From NCBI GenBank assembly GCA_900318255.1, contig ONJX01000037.1, positions 1 to 42,313 of the forward strand: a stretch of DNA of 42,313 nucleotides, in the 5' to 3' direction. The notes under the pieces were generated by a model. It was not told the origin of the DNA. It saw only the letters and a list, made by a program, of their open reading frames with translations, and ran no database searches. Positions 25,172-33,687 of this stretch are shown here, one piece after another; positions within the stretch are counted from its first letter, which is position 1, and each line of letters opens with the position of its first letter. Both the position numbers and the translations under genes were made by a program. The stretch is from an uncultured Prevotellaceae bacterium (GTDB taxonomy: Bacteria > Bacteroidota > Bacteroidia > Bacteroidales > Muribaculaceae).

Positions 25172-28100
25172 TTAGTTTCCTAACAGAACGTTATATACAG
25201 CGGTGATGTCGGCTGCAGTAATCTCGCCGTCACCATTCTGGTCGGCATTTACAGCATATGACCAGTCGTTGTTAAGGATGATGCTGTAGAGCGAAGTGAT
25301 ATCGCTGGCAGTTACCTGACCGTCGCCGTTGACGTCGCCAGGAACTACAACCACGGGAGCCTCAAACTTGGCGGTGGTAACGCCATAGGCAGCGATGCCC
25401 TCCACAGCGTAAGTGATAGGAGGCACTACAGTGGCATTCTCGGGTTTTGCGCTTATCATCTTGATGCCGGTTTGGTGCAATGGGTTGGCAGCGTCGTAGG
25501 CCACCATGCCGGGGACTGCAGTTCCGTCACCGCATGAGATGTAAGCCCAGTAGATATACTCTCCGTCGCCAGTGATTTGTGTGATGCCGGTAATCTCGTC
25601 GCCCGAGCCTTCGAGCAGGATGGGAGAGTTGTCGATGAGCACAGCATCTTCGGCGATGGTAGCCATTTCTTGCTTAGCCTCGAGAGTTGCCAGAGCAATG
25701 CGGTAGAGTCCTGGCACAGAGTTGCCCACATTGTCTTTCTGGACGAAGAAGTAGAGATAGCCATTCTCCTCGTCGAGGTAGAAGCATGTCATCTGCACAT
25801 TGTTCAGATATACTGGCAGCTGCTTGTCGGTGTGCTGGTCGCCAGTGCCGTCGGTGTAGAGCATGCTCTTGTCGAAGCGGAAGATGCCTTGTCCATTAAA
25901 CTTCTTGGCAACCCAGTAAACATTGTTGCGGGTAGTACCGTTGGCGTCAATGACGTCGGTAGCCCGCATAGTCATGCCAGCGCCGATGGCTCCGTAAGTG
26001 ATCTTGTCGTTGTAGTAAGGCAGCCAGTTGTTCTGCATGAAGAATGGCTGAGTGCCGTAAAGACCCACGGTGTCGGCACTCATCTCGTGGATGCCCACGT
26101 TGCGGTCGGCGATGTAGATCTTGTTGTCGATAGAGGAGATATACATTGAGAATGGATCCTCAAATGCCTTGTAGCCTACGTTGTTGAGCACAGTAACGCG
26201 GTACCACAGGTCGTCGGTCTTGTTCACGTAGAAGAGTTCGCCGTCACCACCGCTGGCTTGAGCGTCGGCGCCCTGATACTGGAAGTAGTGGCCTGCACTA
26301 GCTACGTAGATGCGGTTCTTGTAGCTCTGGATGTTGAAAGCGTGCTCGCCAGTAGTAAACTCAGTGTCGATGATGTCGCCGTTGTTATCGCGATACATGA
26401 GTCGTCCGTCTTTAGTGGCGAAGTAGAGTCCACTTGGGCAGCCCAGCACGGTGCCTTCGCCAGTGATTGATGGGTCGCCTTGAATGTTGAGGTACTGCCA
26501 TTGTGGGGCAGCCTCATAGTCTCCTACCGAAGTGGCAGCCACAGTACACAGCACATTGCTTTGTGATGGCTCAAAGACCCCAGCGCCAAGCACTGGAGGC
26601 ACCACGTTGCGCACTGTCAGGCTCTCGATGGTGGCAGGCACCGACCCTTTCTCCATGTAGTTGATGTTTGCTCCCAGGTCCATGTGCTTGAGAGCTGTGC
26701 ATCCGGCAAATGCGTCCTGGAACATATTAGTCACGGTGTTGGAGATATTGACGGTGGTCAGTTTGGTGCAGTTAGCGCAAAGGTTCTGTGGTATCTCACG
26801 AGCGCCTTCCTCGGTGTTGAGGGTTTCGAGGTCGCTCTCAAGGAATGCGTTGGGATTAACAATCATGCCAGCCTTGTAGGTGAACTCCTTGATGGCAGCA
26901 CGGTAGAAGCCGAAGTTGCCAATCTCTACCAGTGAGGCTAGGTTGACATCGGTAAATGGAGAGTAGGCCATGCCATAGTTGTCGATGGTCTCGATGGTGC
27001 CATTGTTGATGGTGGTGCCTATCTCGCCCTCATGAGCGGTCACGAGCAGACGTGTGCCGGCAGAGTTGGTGAGCACGCCGTTGTTAACAGTGAATGCGCT
27101 GTTGCCGTCGGCAAGCTCAATGCTGGCGAGGTTCTCGATGGGACCGAATGCTGCATTGCCGATAGTTGCCAGGGTAGATGGCAACTTGATGCCAGTGATG
27201 GCATTGGCGCCAGCAAAGGCATTAGCGCCAACACTTGTGACGCCTTCAGGAAGTTCTATCACTCCAGTGAGGCCGCTGTTGTAGAATGCCGAGGCGGCAA
27301 TAGTCTTGAGAGTTGCTGGGAAGGTGAAGTTGTGAAGTGCTGCACATCCGTTGAACGCGCTCTGTTGAATTGAAGTGACTTCGCCAAGGAAAGTAACCGA
27401 ATTCAGTTGTGAACAGCCGAGGCACAGGTTCATGGGCACCGAAGTGATGGTTGCAGGCAGCTCAATGCTCTTGAGGCTGCTGCAGCCCTGGAATGCGTCG
27501 GTGCCTATAGTGGCGATTTTGTTGCCGTCCTCAAAGATGATTTCCTCAATGCCACTACATCCCATAAAGCAGCTCTGTGGAATGTCGAGCAGTTCGCCAC
27601 CCAAGACAAGTTGCTTGATGGTGGGATAGTTGTGGAACGGTTGCAGGTTGCTCACATAGTCGCCAGTGTTCATGGGACGCAAGATGATGAGCGTGTCAAG
27701 CGGTGGCAGGTCAGCACTTGTTGCACCAAATGCATTCCTGTTGAACTTAAGGGGTGTCTCACTTGCCATGATAGTGAGCTTGCGAACGCCAGTGTTGGCA
27801 AACTGGTTAGAAATCAGTGTACTTGTTACTCCACTTGGAATAAATGCTTCTGTAATGTTGGGGCATTCCCAAATCGTACCACTGCCTAGCTTTGTGGCAG
27901 TTTCGGTAACGGGATAGTTGGTCAAGCTTGTACATCCACGGAAACAGTTGTTACCATAGCTCACGCATGTGGCTGGGAGGTGAATCTCTTTGATGTCACG
28001 GCAATTAACGAATGCGTTGGCATCAATAGCAACTACGGTGTAGGTGATGCCGTTGTACTCAAAGGTCTCAGGGATGTTGACGATGTTGTTCTCATCGCCA

Positions 28101-28309
28101 GTGTAGAATAGAGAGTCCTTTACTGTCACACCATCTTCTTGGTGAGAAGTGATGGTGTACTTCTTTAGGGTCGCGTTAGTTCCGCTGGTGGTCCAGTTGT
28201 AGCCAATCACGTCGGTGAGTGTAGCAGCATTGCCAATCACCGCTGCAGTCAGCGCCATGACCAAAAGCGAACCTCGCAACCAAGATAAACGAGTAATCTT
28301 CTTGCTCAT
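25172..28309 (-). CDS. BspA-like leucine-rich repeat surface protein with dockerin
   Basis: The 1045-residue protein has a signal peptide (SLLVMALTAAVIGNAA) and a run of Treponema/BspA-type leucine-rich repeats (LRR_5) from about residue 95 to 610, such as VVAIDANAFVNCRDIKEIHLPATC, FQGCSSLKSIELPATIT and FAGCTALKHMDLGANI. These 22-25 residue repeats mediate binding to host or bacterial surfaces in BspA and relatives. Residues about 640-930 look like a beta-propeller with short 'YIYWAY', 'LYFATKDGRLMYRD' and 'YLYFFVQKD' blades. The end (25175-25345) is a 57-residue dockerin with loops DVNGDGQVTASD and DQNGDGEITAAD. It is transcribed alone. Confidence 0.9.
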   Translation of the reverse strand: MSKKITRLSWLRGSLLVMALTAAVIGNAATLTDVIGYNWTTSGTNATLKKYTITSHQEDGVTVKDSLFYTGDENNIVNIPETFEYNGITYTVVAIDANAFVNCRDIKEIHLPATCVSYGNNCFRGCTSLTNYPVTETATKLGSGTIWECPNITEAFIPSGVTSTLISNQFANTGVRKLTIMASETPLKFNRNAFGATSADLPPLDTLIILRPMNTGDYVSNLQPFHNYPTIKQLVLGGELLDIPQSCFMGCSGIEEIIFEDGNKIATIGTDAFQGCSSLKSIELPATITSVPMNLCLGCSQLNSVTFLGEVTSIQQSAFNGCAALHNFTFPATLKTIAASAFYNSGLTGVIELPEGVTSVGANAFAGANAITGIKLPSTLATIGNAAFGPIENLASIELADGNSAFTVNNGVLTNSAGTRLLVTAHEGEIGTTINNGTIETIDNYGMAYSPFTDVNLASLVEIGNFGFYRAAIKEFTYKAGMIVNPNAFLESDLETLNTEEGAREIPQNLCANCTKLTTVNISNTVTNMFQDAFAGCTALKHMDLGANINYMEKGSVPATIESLTVRNVVPPVLGAGVFEPSQSNVLCTVAATSVGDYEAAPQWQYLNIQGDPSITGEGTVLGCPSGLYFATKDGRLMYRDNNGDIIDTEFTTGEHAFNIQSYKNRIYVASAGHYFQYQGADAQASGGDGELFYVNKTDDLWYRVTVLNNVGYKAFEDPFSMYISSIDNKIYIADRNVGIHEMSADTVGLYGTQPFFMQNNWLPYYNDKITYGAIGAGMTMRATDVIDANGTTRNNVYWVAKKFNGQGIFRFDKSMLYTDGTGDQHTDKQLPVYLNNVQMTCFYLDEENGYLYFFVQKDNVGNSVPGLYRIALATLEAKQEMATIAEDAVLIDNSPILLEGSGDEITGITQITGDGEYIYWAYISCGDGTAVPGMVAYDAANPLHQTGIKMISAKPENATVVPPITYAVEGIAAYGVTTAKFEAPVVVVPGDVNGDGQVTASDITSLYSIILNNDWSYAVNADQNGDGEITAADITAVYNVLLGN

Positions 28310-28422
28310 AGTTCTTTGATTTTTGAAAAAAATAATAATATATTATTGTAAATGCTTGTAGGTCAGTGGTTTTGTGTCTTGAAAACTATCGCAGATGATA
28401 GTTTTATTGTAAAAATCTGTGA

Positions 28423-28430
28423 CAAATTTA
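28423..28430 (-). promoter_or_regulatory. -7 box for the BspA-like gene, with a leader hairpin
   Basis: TAAATTTG on the minus strand matches TAnnTTTG. The resulting leader of about 105 bases begins with the perfect 9-bp hairpin AAAACTATC-N6-GATAGTTTT (28382-28405). No good -33 box is seen. Confidence 0.45.
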
Positions 28431-28609
28431 ATGAAAAAGCAACAATAATACTTACATTTTATCTAAAAAAAAGCAAAAAAGATTAAAAAGGAGGAATGGA
28501 AAAGGTGGAAGGTGGAACGGGGTGGTGTTTCAATCTTGGGCGGACAAGGCACGCCTTGTCCCTACATCACACGTTTTAAGTTCCTCGATTCCCGATCTCG
28601 TTCGTAAAT

Positions 28610-28658
28610 CCCGATCCCCGATCCTCGATCCTCGATCCCCGATCTTCGATCCCCGATC
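28610..28658. repeat. 7-bp tandem array, YYCGATC x7
   Basis: Seven consecutive units read CCCGATC, CCCGATC, CTCGATC, CTCGATC, CCCGATC, TTCGATC and CCCGATC. Only the first two bases vary, always between C and T. It ends 4 bases before the dgt stop codon. Confidence 0.85.
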
Positions 28659-28662
28659 CACT

Positions 28663-29997
28663 TTATACTGTGGGCAGGCTTATGCCGTCGAGCTGTCGAT
28701 AGAGGTTTAGGGCATAGACATCGGTCATGGCGCTGATGTGATCAAGCACACCTTGCAGCTTTTCGAAGAGGGTAGTGGCGTGTACGTCGTACTGCTGCGG
28801 AAACTTGTTGAGCAGCAGTTGCGAGTAGTTGGTCTCGGGGTGCAGCACGGCTTGTGTGAGCTTGTCGAGCAAGAGGTTGATGATTCTGATTCCCGCAAGA
28901 TCGACGTCAACGACGTATCCGGCGCGGTATAGCTTCTTGAAGGCTACATCGCTGCAATTTTTGTAACCTTTCTTGGGCAGTGGCGAGATGTTGTCGATTA
29001 GTGAGCCAGCGAAGACACCTTGCAATATCTCGTCCTCGTGCTCAACAAAGGTCTTGGCGCACTCCTGCACCAGCAGCCCTACCACGCATGAGCGCAGATA
29101 CACGATTTTCTCGTTGGGGTCGGCCACATTTTGCATCACCTCATGCATGTGAGCTTTGCGCTTGTCGTCGAAGAACCCAGTGAGCAGGTCGATGGTCTCC
29201 TCGGTGGAGAGTAGTTTGAGCTTGTGGCCATCCTCAATGTCCATGACCTGATAGCAGATGTCGTCGGCAGCTTCAACCATATAAACCAGTGGGTGCCGGC
29301 AGTATTTCTCGCTGGCCAGCTTAATCATTCCCAGCTCGGTGGCTATTTTCTCAAAAATATCCTTCTCGGTAGTGAAGAATCCAAACTTTCCCTTCTCGCC
29401 GGCATGGGTCGAGGAGTAGGGGTATTTCACTATTGAGGCGAGTGTGGAATAGGTCATGGCAAACCCGCCTGGGCGGCGGCCTTTGAACTGGTGGACGAGG
29501 GTGCGAAACGAGTTGGCATTGCCCTCAAAATGGGTGAGGTCGTCCCACTGTTGTGGTGTGAGGTGCTCTTTAAAGACCTTGCCGTTGCCGTTAGAGAAAA
29601 ACTCGCCAATGGTCTTCTCGCCCGAGTGCCCGAAAGGCGGGTTGCCCAGGTCGTGAGCCAGGCAAGCGGCGGCAACTATCTCGCCCATGTTCCACAGCTT
29701 GCCCCGCCAGCTCTCGTGCAGGTATCGCTCATGCAGTCGCAGTGCTATCTCTCCGGCTAGCGAGCGCCCCACGCATGCCACCTCGAGGCTGTGAGTGAGG
29801 CGGTTGTGTACAAAGATGCTGCCAGGCAAAGGAAACACCTGGGTCTTGTTCTGCAATCGGCGGAATGGCGAAGAGAAGATGAGGCGGTCGTAGTCGCGCT
29901 CGAAGTCGCTGCGCACGCCGCTCTTGGTCTCTTTGTGATGTTCTAGCCCCAGTCGAGTGTCGCAAATGAGTCGTTCCCAGTTCATTGATGTTGCCAT
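28663..29997 (-). CDS. dgt: Deoxyguanosinetriphosphate triphosphohydrolase-like protein (dGTPase)
   Basis: dGTPases hydrolyse dGTP to deoxyguanosine and triphosphate, limiting dGTP levels or phage growth. The 444 residues carry the HD-superfamily metal site: H69 in NRLTHSLEVACVGRSLA, H115 and D116 in LAHDLGNPPFGHSGE, and a later conserved Asp in VEAADDICYQVMDIEDGHKL. FSSPFRRLQNKTQVFPL near residue 40 is typical of the family. An alternative start MNWERL four codons later is possible. It is a single gene followed by the heptamer array. Confidence 0.95.
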   Translation of the reverse strand: MATSMNWERLICDTRLGLEHHKETKSGVRSDFERDYDRLIFSSPFRRLQNKTQVFPLPGSIFVHNRLTHSLEVACVGRSLAGEIALRLHERYLHESWRGKLWNMGEIVAAACLAHDLGNPPFGHSGEKTIGEFFSNGNGKVFKEHLTPQQWDDLTHFEGNANSFRTLVHQFKGRRPGGFAMTYSTLASIVKYPYSSTHAGEKGKFGFFTTEKDIFEKIATELGMIKLASEKYCRHPLVYMVEAADDICYQVMDIEDGHKLKLLSTEETIDLLTGFFDDKRKAHMHEVMQNVADPNEKIVYLRSCVVGLLVQECAKTFVEHEDEILQGVFAGSLIDNISPLPKKGYKNCSDVAFKKLYRAGYVVDVDLAGIRIINLLLDKLTQAVLHPETNYSQLLLNKFPQQYDVHATTLFEKLQGVLDHISAMTDVYALNLYRQLDGISLPTV

Positions 29998-30058
29998 AGT
30001 GTTTTTTGTTTTAGTAACTGTTCAGCGATTCTTGTGCGTTTGTGTTGACACCTTGTGA

Positions 30059-30112
30059 GCGTCGAAGGCGCTAGGCGGGTCGAAGACCCGACTTTGGGCG
30101 TAAGACCATGCA
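30059..30112 (+). repeat. 54-bp intergenic repeat, copy B
   Basis: It starts GCGTCGAAG, contains the hairpin CGGGTC-GAA-GACCCG (30076-30090) and ends AAGACCATGCA. CTTCGACGC at 30130-30138 is the inverse of its first nine bases, so an 80-base inverted-repeat-bounded unit is possible here. Confidence 0.7.
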
Positions 30113-30309
30113 AGAAGCCCACTTACCGTCTTCGACGCTTTCGCTGAATAGTTTTGTGTTTTAAAATATAAAATGCAAAATTAGTGCAAGCCGAGAGAAA
30201 TACAAAATCAAAGACGAAGTTTTTGATTTTTATTTGCGAGGCGCCGCCTAATTTATCCACAATTGGTGATTTATTTTGATAAAAGTGATTAGTTTTGACA
30301 ATAATTGTT

Positions 30310-30317
30310 TATCTTTG
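30310..30317 (+). promoter_or_regulatory. -7 box for the small membrane protein/exonuclease III operon
   Basis: TATCTTTG matches TAnnTTTG and lies 57 bases before the start. TTTG sequences upstream (30275 and 30294) are at unsuitable spacing. Confidence 0.45.
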
Positions 30318-30373
30318 TGAGCTGAAAGAAAAAGTTTTTTGATATTTATAGAACTATAAAAATACACACTATT

Positions 30374-30709
30374 ATGAATCAAGCAAGATTATTGATGAAG
30401 CACGCGTTTATCCTGGATGTGCTCTGCTTGGTGCTGTGCATAGCGTTGCTGCTCTTAGGCACCAAGGATGTTGTCCCTTACTGGCTGCTGTCAGTGGGAG
30501 CGGTGATAGCCCTTGTTGCTCTGGTGGCATCGCTGTTGCTCTTTGTCAAGGCCCGCAAGCTTGATCGTGCCGAGGCTCGTCGCATCGAGGCCGAGATACT
30601 CAAGAATGCGTCCCAAGAAGATGCCGTTAACAAAGCAATCGAGGATGGAGACATTGCTGATGAACCAACCCTCGAGCAGAACGACTATAAAGCCGACGAC
30701 GAGCAATGA
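30374..30709 (+). CDS. Small two-segment membrane protein
   Basis: The 111-residue protein has two hydrophobic helices, FILDVLCLVLCIALLLLG and WLLSVGAVIALVALVASLLLF, and a charged cytoplasmic tail (VKARKLDRAEARRIEAEIL...EDGDIADEPTLEQND). I do not recognise a family. Its stop overlaps the exonuclease III start by four bases (ATGA), so the two are translated from one message. A link to DNA repair is only contextual. Confidence 0.75.
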   Translation: MNQARLLMKHAFILDVLCLVLCIALLLLGTKDVVPYWLLSVGAVIALVALVASLLLFVKARKLDRAEARRIEAEILKNASQEDAVNKAIEDGDIADEPTLEQNDYKADDEQ

Positions 30710-31464
30710 CACGACTCATATCCTGGAACGTGAACGGCCTGCGTGCTGTGGTGGGCAAGGACTTCGTCCAGACATTTAAGGCACTTGATGCCGACTACTT
30801 TTGCCTACAAGAGACCAAGATGCAAGCCGGGCAGCTCGACTTGGAGTTTGACGGCTACCGCAGCTATTGGAACTATGCCGACAAGAAAGGTTACTCGGGC
30901 ACTGCTATCTACACCCGCCACGAGCCACTGAGTGTGTCGCTGGGCATAGGCATCGACGAGCATGACCATGAGGGGCGCGTAATCACTCTTGAGATGGATC
31001 AGTTCTTTCTCGTGAATGTGTATGTGCCTAACAGTCAAGATGGCCTCAAGCGCCTGGACTACCGCATGCGGTGGGAGGACGACTTCAGGGCTTATTTGCT
31101 CAAGCTCAATGAGAAGAAGCCAGTGATAGTGTGTGGCGACCTCAACGTGGCTCACCAGGAGATAGACCTCAAGAACCCGAAGAGCAACCGCAAGAATGCT
31201 GGCTTCACCGATGAGGAGCGCGCCAAGATGACCACTCTGCTCAACGCTGGCTTCACCGACAGTTGGCGCTTTTTCCACCCCGATGTGGAGGGCGTCTATT
31301 CGTGGTGGAGTTATCGTTTCAAGGCTCGTGAGAAGAACGCTGGCTGGCGCATTGACTACTTCCTTGTGAGCAACGACGCTCGTGACAAGATGCTTGGCGC
31401 AAAGATTCACACCGAGATTTACGGCAGTGACCATTGCCCGGTGGAGCTGGAAATTAAGTGTTAA
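30706..31464 (+). CDS. xth: Exodeoxyribonuclease III (AP endonuclease)
   Basis: This family cleaves DNA at abasic sites and degrades 3' ends in base excision repair. The 252 residues contain all active-site motifs: MTRLISWNVNGLRAVV, E36 in CLQETKMQ, NVYVPNSQDGLKRLDYRMRW, GDLNVAHQEIDLKNPKSNR, WRIDYFLVS and D242-H243 in YGSDHCPVELEI. The start overlaps the membrane protein stop (ATGA). A MITE-like element lies 8 bases beyond its stop. Confidence 0.96.
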   Translation: MTRLISWNVNGLRAVVGKDFVQTFKALDADYFCLQETKMQAGQLDLEFDGYRSYWNYADKKGYSGTAIYTRHEPLSVSLGIGIDEHDHEGRVITLEMDQFFLVNVYVPNSQDGLKRLDYRMRWEDDFRAYLLKLNEKKPVIVCGDLNVAHQEIDLKNPKSNRKNAGFTDEERAKMTTLLNAGFTDSWRFFHPDVEGVYSWWSYRFKAREKNAGWRIDYFLVSNDARDKMLGAKIHTEIYGSDHCPVELEIKC

Positions 31465-31472
31465 ATGTTAAG

Positions 31473-31617
31473 TGAGTCCACTTTATAAAATAAAAGCACA
31501 CGAATTAAACGAATTATAACGAATACTATTTTGTTGATAATAAGTTTGTTGGAGTTGTCTTCTATTGCTGTTTTGTTTCATTTTTTTGAAAAATATCGAC
31601 TTTTTAAGGTGGACTGA
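31473..31617. mobile_element. MITE-like element, copy 2 (145 bp)
   Basis: The left end TGAGTCCACTTTA (31473-31485) matches the reverse complement of the right end, TCAGTCCACCTTA (from 31605-31617), at 11 of 13 bases. AATGTTAAG occurs immediately on both sides (31464-31472 and 31618-31626), a possible 9-bp target duplication in locally repetitive DNA. It shares its left end and AAAAGCACACGAATTAAACG with copy 1 at 7474. Confidence 0.65.
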
Positions 31618-31692
31618 AATGTTAAGTGTTAAGTATAGCCGCTGGTGCGGCTGTTGATTCTTCACAATTTAGAGTTAAGAAAAAAATACGAG

Positions 31693-33687
31693 ATGAAATT
31701 TGACTTGAGTTCGCACATAAAGCTAGAGCAGGTGTCGAAGCGATGCTATCGCCCTGAGAGTGAGGTGGAGCTTATATCTCTCACCCGATATGAGAAGGTA
31801 CAAACCGAAGTGGTGGAGACCCCAGCGGAGGGTGCTGCGCTGGCAGCCCGCGAGGTGGCAAGCACCATAGAACAGTGCGTGCGCCAAAAAGGTCGCTGCG
31901 TGCTGGGCCTGGGTGCCGGTCGTTGCGCTATGGACGTCTATGGCGAGCTGGTGAAGCTCTATTTTGCCGACAAGGTGAGCTTTAACAATGTCATCGTCTT
32001 TAACATGACCGAGCTCGGGCTTGGCGTGCCGGCAAGCGACGGCCAGAGCACCCTCAAGCGGTTGAGCGAGGGTTTTCTCAACAAGGTGGATTTTGCCCCC
32101 GAGAATATCCACACCTATAGCAGTGAGGCCACCAAGGAGAATGTGTTTAAGCTCTGTAAGGCTTATGAGACCGAGATTGACGACTATGGCGGTCTCGACC
32201 TGGTGGTTTGCGAGCTCACCAAGAATGGTGGCTTAGCCTTTAATGAGGCTGGCTCTACCAGCATGTCGTCGTGCCGACTGGTGTCTCTCACTGGTGAGAC
32301 ACGCTCGCGCATTGCCGACAGCTATCAGTGCGAGCAGTCACCCAAGACGGCAGTGACGCTGGGCATCAGCAATATCCTCAATGCTCGCCGCATCATCAGC
32401 ACAGCATGGGGAGAGAGTAGCGCCCGGGCGGTGTTTAACACCATTGAGGGCAATATCACCGACCAGTATCCTGCTTCGTTCTTGCAGATGCACCCCAACG
32501 TGCAGTTGGTAATTGATCTTGATGCCGCGTCGCATTTAACGCGCATCAACTACCCGTGGAAGGTGACCTCCTGCGAGTGGAACCGCACCCTGCTGCGCCG
32601 TGCCCTCGTGTGGCTCAGTGCCCAGACTGGCAAGCCCATCCTCAAGCTCACCAACAAAGACTATAACGACTATGGCTTGAGTGAGCTGGTGGCAGTCTAT
32701 GGTTCGGGATATAATGTAAATATTAAGATTTTCAATGACATACAGCACACTATCACTGGCTGGCCAGGTGGCAAGCCCCATGCCGACGACACCTATCGCC
32801 CTGAGCGCGCCGAGCCCTATCCCAAGCGCGTGCTAGCCTTTAGTCCGCATCCCGACGATGTGATACTGGCGATGGGCGGCACTTTGCGGCGACTTGTGGA
32901 GCAGGGCCATGAGGTGCATGTGGCCTATGTTACCACTGGCGACGTGATGGTGAGCGACGAGGACCTGCGCCGCTATGTGATGGTGTCGAAGCGTGTGGCC
33001 ATCAAGGGTGGCTACTATCGCGACCAGCATCGCGCCCTGGTGGAGAAGATAGAGCAGAGCCTCAGCAGCAAGTTGCCTGGCGATGCCGATGTGGCAGAAG
33101 TGCGTTACTGCAAGGGTGAAATGTTTGTGTGCGAGGGAATTACAAGCTGTAGATATTTGGGTGTTGCCGAGGAGAATGTGCATGAGTTGGCATTGCCGTT
33201 TTATGTTGACTCACCGCAGGGCAAGGGGCGCGTCACCGAGGCCGACGTGCAGCCGGTGAAGGAGTTGATAGAGCGCATTAGTCCGCATCAGGTGTTCTTT
33301 GCCGATGACCTGAACGACCCCTATGGTACCCACGAGCCTGCCGCCAATGTGGTGCTGGCCGCTCTCGACGAACTAAGGGACACCGATTTCATGCGCGACT
33401 GCCGTGTGTGGATGTATCGTGGCTTGTGGGGAGAGTGGGACATCGACCACATTGAGATGGCGGTACCCATGAGCCCCGAGGAGTTTCAGTACAAGCGCGA
33501 CGCCATCCTCAAGCACCAGTCGCAGGTGCATGACGCGCCATTCATCGACCCCGACGACGAGCAGCTTGGCTGGCAGCGCTCGCTCAAGCGCAACCAAGAG
33601 ACTGCCGAGCTCTACAGCCGCCTGGGGCTTGCCAGCTACGAAGCAATAGAGACATTTGTGCAATATAAGCATAATGACAATTTATAG
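31693..33687 (+). CDS. NagB-like sugar isomerase domain fused to a PIG-L-type de-N-acetylase
   Basis: The 664-residue protein resembles the long Bacteroidetes glucosamine-6-phosphate deaminase. Residues about 1-330 form the NagB/SIS-like fold: RCVLGLGAGRCAMDVYGELV, VIVFNMTELGLG, LAFNEAGSTSMSSC and AVTLGISNILNARRIISTAWGESSA. Residues about 375-664 form a LmbE/PIG-L deacetylase domain with metal motif HPDD (386-389) in AFSPHPDDVILAMGGTL, and later DLNDPYGTHEPAANVV. In the NagB part several residues catalytic in Escherichia coli NagB are changed (see findings), so the first domain may not deaminate. The start at 31693 fits family length. It has no close partner gene; amino sugar metabolism is the likely setting. 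Confidence 0.85.
   Translation: MKFDLSSHIKLEQVSKRCYRPESEVELISLTRYEKVQTEVVETPAEGAALAAREVASTIEQCVRQKGRCVLGLGAGRCAMDVYGELVKLYFADKVSFNNVIVFNMTELGLGVPASDGQSTLKRLSEGFLNKVDFAPENIHTYSSEATKENVFKLCKAYETEIDDYGGLDLVVCELTKNGGLAFNEAGSTSMSSCRLVSLTGETRSRIADSYQCEQSPKTAVTLGISNILNARRIISTAWGESSARAVFNTIEGNITDQYPASFLQMHPNVQLVIDLDAASHLTRINYPWKVTSCEWNRTLLRRALVWLSAQTGKPILKLTNKDYNDYGLSELVAVYGSGYNVNIKIFNDIQHTITGWPGGKPHADDTYRPERAEPYPKRVLAFSPHPDDVILAMGGTLRRLVEQGHEVHVAYVTTGDVMVSDEDLRRYVMVSKRVAIKGGYYRDQHRALVEKIEQSLSSKLPGDADVAEVRYCKGEMFVCEGITSCRYLGVAEENVHELALPFYVDSPQGKGRVTEADVQPVKELIERISPHQVFFADDLNDPYGTHEPAANVVLAALDELRDTDFMRDCRVWMYRGLWGEWDIDHIEMAVPMSPEEFQYKRDAILKHQSQVHDAPFIDPDDEQLGWQRSLKRNQETAELYSRLGLASYEAIETFVQYKHNDNL

Larger units (their letters stand above)
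28310..28662. other. Gap between dgt and the BspA-like gene
   Basis: It contains the BspA-like promoter, a perfect 9-bp inverted repeat GGACAAGGC-AC-GCCTTGTCC (28542-28561) of a type found often between bacterial genes, and a 7-bp tandem array next to the dgt stop. No gene is supported. Confidence 0.5.
29998..30373. other. Gap between divergent dgt and the small membrane protein gene
   Basis: It holds copy B of the 54-bp repeat (30059-30112) inside a segment bounded by GCGTCGAAG and CTTCGACGC, and the -7 box at 30310-30317. No gene is seen. Confidence 0.5.

Noticed and set aside
28610..28658. CRISPR-like array
   Set aside because: The units are seven bases with no spacers, so this is a simple tandem repeat.
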